A stretch of DNA of 64,000 nucleotides from Mixophyes australis (lineage: Eukaryota > Chordata > Amphibia > Anura > Limnodynastidae), in contig JAVHZZ010000006.1 of NCBI GenBank assembly GCA_036250195.1, forward strand, positions 78,205,369 through 78,269,368, given 5' to 3'. The notes beneath the pieces are model-generated. The model was not told the origin of the DNA and searched no databases. It saw only the letters and a program-made list of their open reading frames with translations. A program made the translations under genes and the position numbers. Positions 56,806-64,000 of this stretch are shown here, in pieces. The first letter of the stretch is position 1. Every line of letters starts with the position of its first letter.

Positions 56806-58383
56806 TTAACGGTCGTATCCCTGGATACACCTTTCCGCTAAAAATTTGTCTAACCCTTTCTTAAACATATCTATTGAATCTGCCATCACAACCTTCCCTG
56901 GCAATGAATTCCATATCTTGACTGCCCTTACTGTAAAGAACCCCTTCCTTTGCTGGTTGTGAAATTTCCTCTCCTCTAACCTTAGGGGATGACCACGAGT
57001 CCTGTGTATGGTCCTTGGGGTAAAAAGTTCCCATGAAAGCTCTCTGTATTGACCCCTAATGTATTTGTACATAGTAATCATATCTCCCCTTAGGCGCCTC
57101 TTTTCTAAAGTAAACATGCCTAAACTGGCTAACCTTTCCTCATAACTTAATGACTCCATACCCTTTATCAATTTTGTCGCCCTTCTCTGAACCCTTTCTA
57201 GTTCCAAATTATCTTTTTTATAGAGTGGTGCCCAGAACTGTACTGCATATTCAAGATGAGGTCTAACCAATGATTTATACAGTGGCAAAATTACACTGTC
57301 TTCCCTTGCATCTATGCCCCTTTTTATGCATGCCAATACTTTGTTTGCCCTTGCAGCTGCTGCTTGACATTGAGCACTATTGCTAAGTCTACTGTCTACG
57401 AGCACTCCCAAATCCTTTTCCATTATAGATTCTCCCAAATTAATTCCATTTAATTTATAGATTGCGTTCTTGTTTTTGATCCCTGAATGCATAACCTTAC
57501 ATTTATCTGTGTTAAACCTCATATTCCATTTAGCCGCCCAATCCTCCAGTTTATTTAAGTCCCTCTGTAGAGAAGCTACATCTTGCTCTGATTTTATTAC
57601 CTTACAGAGTTTAGTGTCATCTGCAAAAATAGAAACTTTACTCTCTAAACCATCACCAAGGTCATTAATAAATATATTAAAAAGGAGTGGTCCCAGCACG
57701 GAACCTTGAGGAACTCCACTTAAGACCCTTGACCAATTAGAAAATGTTCCATTTATCACAACTCTCTGTTCCCTATTCTCTAACCAGTTTTCGATCCAAG
57801 TACAAATTTTGATTTCTAGACCCAGTTCCCTTATTTTGTAAACCAACCTCTTGTGTGGCACTGTATCAAAGGCCTTTGCAAAATCTAAGTAGACCACATC
57901 TACTGTCCTGCCCATGTCTAAGTTCCCACTAACTTCCTCGTAGAAACTAATTAGATTAGTTTGACATGACCTATCCCTCACAAATCCATGTTGATTCCCA
58001 CTAATAATTTTATTGCGTACCAAGTAATCCTGAATACTGTCCCTTAAAATACCTTCCAGTAGTTTCCACACTATTGATGTCAGGCTTACAGGTCTATAAT
58101 TCTCTGGTTGTGATCTCGTCCCCTTTTTAAACAACGGCACCACATCTGCTATTCGCCAATCCCTTGGTACTGAGCCTGATGAGATTGAATCTCTGAAAAT
58201 TAAGAATAGCGGTCTAGCTATTTCCGAGTTTAATTCCATAAGGACCCTTGGGTGTATGCCATCTGGACCTGGAGCTTTATTTATCTTAATATTCTTCAGT
58301 CGCCTTTGGACTTCTTCCTCTGACAACCAAGTATTAATTAATGGCATGGTTTCATTTCCATTTTTATGTATTACTCCTGCCAT
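56806..58383 (-). CDS. CR1 ORF2, reverse transcriptase portion (525 aa, separated from EN by a frameshift)
   Basis: Continuous frame with the non-LTR RT order: LKNIKINKAPGPDGIHPRVL, VPLFKKGTRSQPENYRPVSL, LVRNKIISGNQHGFVRDRSC, VYLDFAKAFDTVPHKRLV, VLSGVPQGSVLGPLLFNIFI and SIFADDTKLC, the last carrying the catalytic Asp pair. The thumb and C-terminal domain end in VRAVKIWNSLPGKVVMADSI and DMFKKGLDKF. The Met at 58383 is not the true start. The frame joins the endonuclease part after a one-base shift near 58405. RT and endonuclease together would be about 930 residues, as expected for CR1. Confidence 0.92.
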   Translation of the reverse strand: MAGVIHKNGNETMPLINTWLSEEEVQRRLKNIKINKAPGPDGIHPRVLMELNSEIARPLFLIFRDSISSGSVPRDWRIADVVPLFKKGTRSQPENYRPVSLTSIVWKLLEGILRDSIQDYLVRNKIISGNQHGFVRDRSCQTNLISFYEEVSGNLDMGRTVDVVYLDFAKAFDTVPHKRLVYKIRELGLEIKICTWIENWLENREQRVVINGTFSNWSRVLSGVPQGSVLGPLLFNIFINDLGDGLESKVSIFADDTKLCKVIKSEQDVASLQRDLNKLEDWAAKWNMRFNTDKCKVMHSGIKNKNAIYKLNGINLGESIMEKDLGVLVDSRLSNSAQCQAAAARANKVLACIKRGIDAREDSVILPLYKSLVRPHLEYAVQFWAPLYKKDNLELERVQRRATKLIKGMESLSYEERLASLGMFTLEKRRLRGDMITMYKYIRGQYRELSWELFTPRTIHRTRGHPLRLEERKFHNQQRKGFFTVRAVKIWNSLPGKVVMADSIDMFKKGLDKFLAERCIQGYDR

Positions 58384-58481
58384 TTGTTCCTCTCTGGTAA
58401 ATACTGAATAAAGAACGTGTTTAATATCTCTGCTTTTTCCTTAGTATCATTTATCAATTCACCCATCTCACTTCTTAGTGG

Positions 58482-59594
58482 TCATATATTATCTTTTTTA
58501 ATCCTTTTGCCATTTATATACTTAAAAAACTTTTTGGGGTTTGTCTTACTTTCTTTTGCAACGTGCCTTTCATTTTCTAATTTAGTCAATCTAATTTCCT
58601 TTTTGCATGTTTTATTACATTCCTTGTACCTATGGAAGGACTCCTCTGACCCTTCAGACTTAAACAATTTAAATGCACGCTTCTTCCTTTGCATTTCTTC
58701 CCTTACCTTTTTATTTAGCCACATTGGTTTAGACTTAATTCTTTTACATTTATTTCCGATAGGAATGAACTTATACGTGTATGTTTCCAACAACATTTTA
58801 AAGACAGCCCACATTTCTTCCGTATTTTTTCCTTCAAAGGCTTTGTCCCAGTCTATGCTCTTTATAGACTCCTTTAGCATATTAAAATTTGCCTTTTTAA
58901 AGTTTAAAGTCCTAGTTGATCCCTTATACTGTTGTTTCTGGAAACTAATTTCAAATGAGACCATATTATGATCACTGTTTCCCAAGTGCTCTTTTACTTG
59001 AATATTTGATATTACGTCTACATTGTTTGTTATTACTAGGTCCAGTATAGTCCGGTTCCTAGTTGGTTCCTCAACTAATTGGGACATGTAATGGTCTTTT
59101 AGCGTGCTCAGAAACCTATTTCCCCTAGCTGTACCGCAGGTCTCAGTACTCCAATCAATGTCCGGATAATTAAAATCCCCCATAATTAAAATTTGACCTA
59201 GTTGTGTAGCCTTTTCAATTTGCTGTAGAAGTTGGGCTTCCTCAATCGTACTAATATCTGGCGGTTTATAGCATATCCCTATCAGAAACTTCTCTGAACT
59301 TTTTCCTCCGCTGGATATTTCCACCCACAATGCCTCTATATTATCACCAATATTCTCGTATATAACTTCCTGAATACTTGGTTTTAATTCTGGCTTAATA
59401 TAAAGACATACTCCTCCTCCCCTTTTATTTACCCTATCCCTCCTGAAGAGAGAATAGCCTTCCAAGTTGACTGCCCAGTCATGTGTATCATCCCACCAGG
59501 TCTCAGTAATACCTATAATATCATACTGCTCATTCATTGCTACTAGTTCTAACTCCCCCATTTTACCTGTCAGGCTTCTTGCATTTGCAAGCAT
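58482..59594 (-). CDS. CR1 ORF2, endonuclease portion (370 aa)
   Basis: AP-endonuclease-like domain: MLANARSLTGKMGEL, IIGITETWWDDTHDW (metal-binding Glu), GGGVCLYIKPEL, ILIMGDFNYPDIDW (catalytic Asp region), RTILDLVITNN and LGNSDHNMVSFEI (SDH box). It nicks the target DNA to prime reverse transcription. The frame is open upstream to about 59739 without an obvious other start. At 58482 a TGA interrupts KDNI and, about 75 bp on, a one-base shift leads to the RT frame. Confidence 0.92.
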   Translation of the reverse strand: MLANARSLTGKMGELELVAMNEQYDIIGITETWWDDTHDWAVNLEGYSLFRRDRVNKRGGGVCLYIKPELKPSIQEVIYENIGDNIEALWVEISSGGKSSEKFLIGICYKPPDISTIEEAQLLQQIEKATQLGQILIMGDFNYPDIDWSTETCGTARGNRFLSTLKDHYMSQLVEEPTRNRTILDLVITNNVDVISNIQVKEHLGNSDHNMVSFEISFQKQQYKGSTRTLNFKKANFNMLKESIKSIDWDKAFEGKNTEEMWAVFKMLLETYTYKFIPIGNKCKRIKSKPMWLNKKVREEMQRKKRAFKLFKSEGSEESFHRYKECNKTCKKEIRLTKLENERHVAKESKTNPKKFFKYINGKRIKKDNI

Positions 59595-59767
59595 ACACTT
59601 AAGTATATTGCCTCCCTTAGGTATTTCTTTTTGCTTTAAAAAGGGCCGCTCCTTATCGGCTATGCTTCCCTTTCCCCCCTCTCCACCCCTTTTACTCTTG
59701 TTAAATTCCTCCTTACTACTCTCAATGTCTATCCCATAAATACTTGCTTGCCCCTCCCCCCCGGAGC

Positions 59768-60739
59768 CTAGTTTAAAATCTTCTCCAACCTTCTAACCAT
59801 CCTCTCCCCTAGCACTGCAGCCCCTTCCTCATTCAGGTGCAATCCATCACGACAATAAAGATGGCAACTGACCGAGAAATCAGCCCAGTGCTCTAAGAAT
59901 CCAAAACCCTTCCTACACCAATCTTTTAGCCACGCATTAACCTCCCTAATCTCCCGCTGCCTCCCTGGACTAGCGCGTGGCACAGGTAGTATTTCCGAAA
60001 ATACTACCTTGGATGTCCTTGCCTTAAGTTTGTGACCTATGTCCCTGAAATCATTCTTTAGGACACCCCTTCTTCCTCTAACTCGATCATTGGTGCCAAC
60101 ATGCACCAAAACCACTGGGTCATTCCCAGCCCCTCCCAACAATCTGTCCACCCGATCCGCAATATGCAGAGCCCGAGCACCCGGGAGACAACACACTGTT
60201 CGGCATGCATGGTCCCGGTAACAGATTGCCCTATCTACCTTCCTAATAATTGAATCCCCTACCACCACAATCTGCCTGGGTCCCTGAGTAACTTTGGTCC
60301 CCTCTGTGCTGGAGAGACCATTCCCCTGGTTGCTAGAGGAAGCAGTGTCATCCAACTCTACCAATTCTGAACTGCCTTCCACAGTATCTTCATCCAATCT
60401 GGCAAATCTGCTGGGATTGCCTAGCTCAGAACTGGCCTGCCTCTTCCTCCCTCTGCTACCCCTAGTAACTGTTACCCAGCTGCCTACCTGTGCATCCTCC
60501 TCTGTCTCTGCTCCACCCTGCTCAGATAACGCATCAACGGTGAGCTGTAAACTCTGCTCCAGGTTGGCAATGTCTCTCAATGTTGCAATGGTCTGCTTTA
60601 GATCAGTTACCTGGGCTTCCAAAGAGACCAATTGCTCACATTTCTCACAGAGGTATAAACCTTGGAACACTTGCTCCAAGTGTGCATACATATGACAAGA
60701 TATGCATTGAGTGAGATCATCAAGCCTGCTACTACTCAT
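59768..60739 (-). CDS. CR1 ORF1 protein with zinc motif, coiled coil and SGNH/GDSL esterase domain
   Basis: Intact 323-residue frame. The N-terminus has C-x2-C...C-x2-C (CISCHMYAHLEQ..., LCEKCEQL), probably a small zinc-binding fold. It is followed by a heptad-like stretch VSLEAQVTDLKQTIATLRDI (about residues 38-75) and an acidic/basic linker. The C-terminal half is an SGNH hydrolase: VVVGDSIIRKVD (nucleophile Ser), VLVHVGTNDR (block III Asn) and YCRDGLHLNEEG (Asp and His). CR1 ORF1 proteins bind element RNA, and the esterase activity has been proposed to help retrotransposition. All key residues are present. Confidence 0.92.
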   Translation of the reverse strand: MSSSRLDDLTQCISCHMYAHLEQVFQGLYLCEKCEQLVSLEAQVTDLKQTIATLRDIANLEQSLQLTVDALSEQGGAETEEDAQVGSWVTVTRGSRGRKRQASSELGNPSRFARLDEDTVEGSSELVELDDTASSSNQGNGLSSTEGTKVTQGPRQIVVVGDSIIRKVDRAICYRDHACRTVCCLPGARALHIADRVDRLLGGAGNDPVVLVHVGTNDRVRGRRGVLKNDFRDIGHKLKARTSKVVFSEILPVPRASPGRQREIREVNAWLKDWCRKGFGFLEHWADFSVSCHLYCRDGLHLNEEGAAVLGERMVRRLEKILN

Positions 60740-60932
60740 CTTATTATGGCTAACCTAACTTCTTATAGCCCACAGTGAACTTTAGTACTAGCCTTTCCTA
60801 GCCACTTACCAGATTAAACCCCTTCCTGGATTCAACTCCTTAATGGAACCAACTCCACACTTTAAATGTCAGATGTGATCCAGAAAACCTGCACTGTTGG
60901 GGAGCCCTGAGGACTGGGTTTGGGAAACCCTG

Positions 60933-62015
60933 CTCTAATGCCTTACTGTTATCTTGCAGCTCGGCTTTGACGCGTAACAGTAGTTGTGCACCACTTGTAG
61001 ACTTGGTAACATTTTTGGATCTGCCACTAATAGAGAAAGGCGAAGGCCTCATTCTCTCTTTGCCACTGCGTGTGTAGAATGGCATATTAGCAATTTTTTT
61101 TAATCAGCAGTTAACTTTTCCTCAGTTACACTTCTTTTGCGCTTCAACACGGTAAATTTTTTTTTTGGGTGTGTGTTCTTTTGCCTGATTTCAAAAGACT
61201 GTGTAGTTTGACATCGCCGTTCCCAGATGACATACTGGAAACACTACCATCAGGACTGGTGACAGAACCTGGTTGAGGATTCTGCTCATTTGTGGACTGC
61301 TTTGAATCCATTATAATGAGGCCAAAGCACTTGTAGTGCTACAAATTGTTTTAGATACTGCTGACAAATATGACTTTTGACAGCCAGAAAAATTACATTA
61401 AAACACTGGGGAATATGGGACACCCCAAAAGCACTCGGAGTGCTAAAAATTGTTTTTTATACTGCTGACAAATATGACTTTTGACAACCAGAAAAATTAC
61501 AGTAAAACACTGGGGGATAGGGGACACCCCAAAAGCACTTGTAGTGCTAAATATTAATTTTTTAGAGTGCTGACGAATAGGACTTTTGACAGCCAGAAAA
61601 ATTAATGCAAAAGAATGGGGAACACCTCAAAAGCACTTGGAGTGCCAGAAATTGAACAAAAACCCTCCTCTATCCTCTTCTTACTGCTGTAACAACTGGT
61701 ATTAAGATTAGAATGGTATTGAATAGAAACAATAATGTGTCCAATTACTGCTCTGTCCCTGCGCTGATATAGCCTGTGTGACCTAACCCTGCTTTCTCCC
61801 TCTGTCAAATGGCAATGAATTACTGTGGAGGCTGGTATTTATGCTTTTCAAATCTCGCGAGAACCGAGCTCAGAAATACGAATACGTCACGCTGACGTTT
61901 TGCCTCGATTTAGATTCCGAACGGGCGGGAGAGTACCGTGCGTGCTCGGCTCGGTACTCGGATAGGCTAAATTCTGATGAATTTGGATCTCGGGGAACCG
62001 AGCCCGCCCATCTCT
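60933..62015 (-). mobile_element. hAT copy B, 5' end: first coding piece, subterminal repeats and terminus
   Basis: Begins with the target duplication CTCTAATG, then on the minus strand the frame 61085-60941 encodes MPFYTRSGKERMRPSPFSIS and VTKSTSGAQLLLRVKAELQD, the start of the BED transposase. Further right are about three units related to the 98-bp repeat of copy A (61330-61650), then the end GGGGAACCGAGCCCGCCCATCTCTA at 62015. Confidence 0.82.
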
Positions 62016-62019
62016 AGTT

Positions 62020-62700
62020 AGAACGCTGGATGTGGGGGAAGGTAGTAGGGGGAAAGAAAGGAGAAGAGAGTCGCTGTTTATATGATTTGCACTTAAAGGA
62101 AGGGTGGATTATATGGTATTCAATGGCCACATAACAATCTGTCCAAGTGTACCATGTTCCTTGGAAACTGTTAGGTTTATCATTTAAGATGGCACTAAAA
62201 GATGAGTTAGCCAAATACTGTTAATTGTAGCAGTCAAAGAAGGGGAATTCCAATTTAAAGCGATTTGGCTGCATTCATTATTTGTCTTATTAATTTTTGT
62301 GTATAGAGGGGGGTGTATGGGATGGACATAGGTATAATGGGAGTACAGTGGGGAATCTGACATTTGGGCATCGCTTATTGACTTAATGAGATTGTGGACT
62401 TTATCCCAATAGCATTTTATTTTAGGACAGGACCACCAGATATGCTGCTGGGTACCTCTATGGCCACATGACCTCCAACATAAGTAGGAAGAGTTTGGAT
62501 ATATGTAATGGAGATGAGTTGGCACCAGTACCACCTGTAGTAATCTTGATGCACATTTTCTTTTATCCTCACTGAGGCTTTGGTCAGATTGGATTTGATT
62601 TTCTTCCACTTTTTGGGGTCCAAGACCTCCATCGTATCCCTCTCCCATGTGGATGTGTTTGTTATTGGTTATGATTTAGTATTACTTAATATATTGTTGA
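62020..62700 (-). pseudogene. L1-type LINE ORF2 C-terminal fragment
   Basis: Minus strand, two frames: MEVLDPKKWKKIKSNLTKAS, VRIKENVHQDYYRWYWCQL, then PTHLHYIYPNSSYLCWRSCG, HRGTQQHIWWSCPKIKCYWD and IALNWNSPSL. The order YK...RWY..P..L..I.P..S..CWRC......HIWW.C..I..FW is the cysteine-rich end of L1 ORF2 proteins. No clean poly-A or duplication is visible. This is a decayed fragment directly beside hAT copy B. Confidence 0.8.
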
Positions 62701-62996
62701 AATTAAGCCCTTAGAGGATGGCTCTGTAGTGATAGTTCTTCATCTTTCTATCCATTGGGACTCTTGAAAGACCTCCATCTTCCAATGGAATAGCAGTTCT
62801 GGGGGTTGCACTGTATTTTCTCAATGTGGAATACAGTTTACAAATAATGCCTCTTTATAATCATTGGTTAAGTCCTCTTCACATGCTCCATATATGTGAT
62901 TGTGAGTCTTGCTGATCATCTTTCCTTCTACAGGCTCTGAAAGAAAACTGAGAGGGAAAAGTAAATAAGACAACTAAGTAATCTAATTTCATAAGA
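62701..62996. other. Non-coding stretch
   Basis: No feature recognised, apart from possible upstream continuation of the L1 fragment. Confidence 0.35.
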
Positions 62997-63205
62997 AAAT
63001 ACTCCTAGTTTGGTAGCTAACCTAGAACTAATGGATTTTGCCATTTTGGGGGCTGGTTCCATGCTGCAGGCTGCATGCCAAGACTCAGCAATGCACTTCT
63101 CAAGTTTGCCACTCTGTACACAATTGATTAACTCAGAAATGATGTCAGGCACTTGGGTGACGTTGGTAGATGATGCAGCAGCTTTGTGCTTTTTACTGTC
63201 ATAGG
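62997..63205 (-). CDS. Possible exon of unknown protein
   Basis: On the minus strand an acceptor-like TTTCCTATGACAG is followed by about 63 codons without a stop: KKHKAAASSTNVTQVPDIIS, ELINCVQSGKLEKCIAESWH, AACSMEPAPKMAKSISSR. It ends near a weak donor-like AG|GTTAGC. Composition is protein-like rather than repeat-like, but I do not recognise the family. It could belong to a host gene or to an unclassified mobile element. Confidence 0.25.
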
Positions 63206-63319
63206 AAACCTCCGTCAAGTGTAAATAGATATTGTGTCTGTTTATTTTTCATTCAGCCTCACAGTGCTTGTCCGTAGACAAGCACAGTTTTTTCGTTTGT
63301 TATTGGTTTGTTTTTTTGA

Positions 63320-63600
63320 CAAGCCTTTTCCTGTGGAATATTATGGGGTCCTTTGGACAGAAGACCAATAGAGTTTTCAAGCCATTTTGGATACAAAAGA
63401 GGGTCCTATGGACTGAAAAAAAGAGGATGCTTTTCATGGACTATTGTATACAAAGGGGGTCCTTTGTGACTAAAGAAAAGAAGATGTTTTACATAGATTT
63501 TAGGATAGAAAATGGAGTCTTTTGACCAAAGAAAGAAGATATTTACATGGACTTTTGGAATATAATTTATCGTGGCCTTTATCACTTTGAACTAATCCTG
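63320..63600 (+). repeat. Imperfect tandem repeat of about 57 bp
   Basis: Four diverged units, each with GGGTCCTTTGGAC-type starts followed by GAAAAGAAGATG and a CATGGACTTTTGGATA-type end. The open frame at 63232-63525 is explained by the repeat and is not considered a gene. Confidence 0.6.
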
Positions 63601-64000
63601 GACCTGGAATGTTATTTTTTTTTGGACAGCTACAGGACCTTTGGGAATATTATGGTTTGTTTTGGACATGCTTAAGAACAGATGAAGACATCTGATGGTA
63701 AGTATTTGGGGATTTTTTATTTTTAATAAAGAGATGTGGTTATAAAGAGGGAGTTGTGATTTATATTAGGGGTTTTATTATTTTTATTAAAGTAATGTGG
63801 TGTGAACAAGGATGCTCTGTTTTACTTAACATTTTAGGTTGTGGCACTACATGGCTTAGCAAGCCCTGGGTGTCAGGGCATGTTGACACTTGTGTTTCTC
63901 CAAGTGCCAGCATGCCCTGGCTGCCATGGGTATGCTGCCATGGGCATGCCCAGACTATTAATGGCAGCTTGGGCTGTCTGGGACTTGTAGTTGCACAAAC
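63601..64000. repeat. Dispersed repeat end with CTGGGACTTGTAGT word
   Basis: Contains GCCCTGGGTGTCAGGGCATG and its partial inverse CATGCCCTGGCTGCCATGGG, and near the edge CTGGGACTTGTAGT, similar to 32797-32815. Runs off the window. Non-coding. Confidence 0.4.

Larger units (their letters stand above)
56587..60840 (-). mobile_element. Near full-length CR1 LINE
   Basis: About 4.25 kb on the minus strand with a short 5' leader, an intact ORF1, an ORF2 broken at one spot, and a 3' end of repeated GTAACATA units (56589-56613) as seen in amphibian CR1-like families. CR1 elements copy by target-primed reverse transcription and rarely keep their 5' ends, so this length is notable. It lies inside the small hAT-type element. 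Target duplication at its own ends is not clear. Confidence 0.88.
56462..60932. mobile_element. Small hAT-type element inserted in hAT copy B and itself split by CR1
   Basis: Inverted ends CAGGGTTTCCCAAACCCAGTC (56462) and GACTGGGTTTGGGAAACCCTG (to 60932) are perfect complements, continuing through GGGCTCCCCAACAGTGCAGG and AAAACC. They are flanked by the 8-bp duplication CTCTAATG (56454-56461 and 60933-60940), standard for hAT elements with CAGGG ends. Without the CR1 in its middle the element is only about 200 bp and non-coding. Confidence 0.9.

Noticed and set aside
58417..58971. 184-residue + strand open frame
   Set aside because: Antisense shadow of the CR1 endonuclease/RT coding region.
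60294..60695. 133-residue + strand open frame
   Set aside because: Antisense shadow of CR1 ORF1.
63232..63525. 97-residue + strand frame near the end of the window
   Set aside because: Explained by 57-bp imperfect tandem repeats. No domain, and aromatic/Lys-rich drift between units.

Overview
This is eukaryotic, vertebrate-type DNA: AT-rich and CpG-poor, with long dinucleotide microsatellites and no dense gene packing. Almost everything recognisable is a transposable element. The mixture is CR1, L2 and L1 LINEs, a Penelope-like element, Ty3/gypsy chromoviruses, Tc1, PIF/Harbinger, hAT and several MITE families with long palindromic ends. This fits an amphibian, most probably a frog or toad. 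The organism is an inference from element families, not something read directly.

Bases 1-13,290 are non-coding apart from microsatellites, palindromic MITEs and a decayed L2 reverse-transcriptase tail (about 8,090-8,960). At 13,304-13,740 lies the best candidate for host-gene sequence. It is a short CpG-rich segment with an NRF1-like and a ZNF143-like promoter motif, followed on the minus strand by a possible first coding exon (M-S-Q-P-K-G, then a GTAAGA donor). If real, that gene runs leftwards and bases 1-13,300 would be its intron 1.

Bases 14,700-19,110 hold a decayed two-gene Harbinger transposon: a Myb/SANT accessory gene on + and a three-exon DDE transposase on -. It is interrupted by an 879-bp inverted-repeat element (15-bp target duplication) and by a 5'-truncated L1 (13-bp target duplication). 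Bases 19,440-28,480 are an old Ty3/gypsy pol, cut apart by a non-autonomous LTR element, other LTRs, a GC-rich element with a 9-bp target duplication, and a complete-ended Tc1. Bases 28,480-37,200 are mostly unassigned, with MITE-like hairpins, one unrecognised protein remnant (34.2-35.1 kb) and a Harbinger N-terminal fragment.

Bases 37,219-44,420 are a + strand Ty3/gypsy chromovirus (gag, protease, RT, RNase H, integrase, chromodomain). It stands head-to-tail with the remnant of a second copy and carries a 1.85-kb unclassified insertion. Bases 44,831-49,430 are a second, different gypsy on the minus strand with its own 5' LTR. A piece of hAT transposase sits between the two. Bases 50,631-62,015 contain an LTR and two copies of one BED-finger hAT family. 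Copy A carries an L2 tail and a 10-unit, roughly 98-bp tandem array. Copy B was hit by a small hAT-type element, which was in turn hit by a nearly full-length CR1 (56,587-60,840). The last 2 kb contain an L1 ORF2 tail, a possible exon of unknown origin and short tandem repeats.

The genes in this window do not form a host pathway. They are the replication machinery of separate mobile elements, all visibly broken. The closest to intact is the CR1, whose ORF1 is open and whose ORF2 is interrupted by one stop and one frameshift close together. No prokaryote-like system, CRISPR array, tRNA or rRNA was seen.
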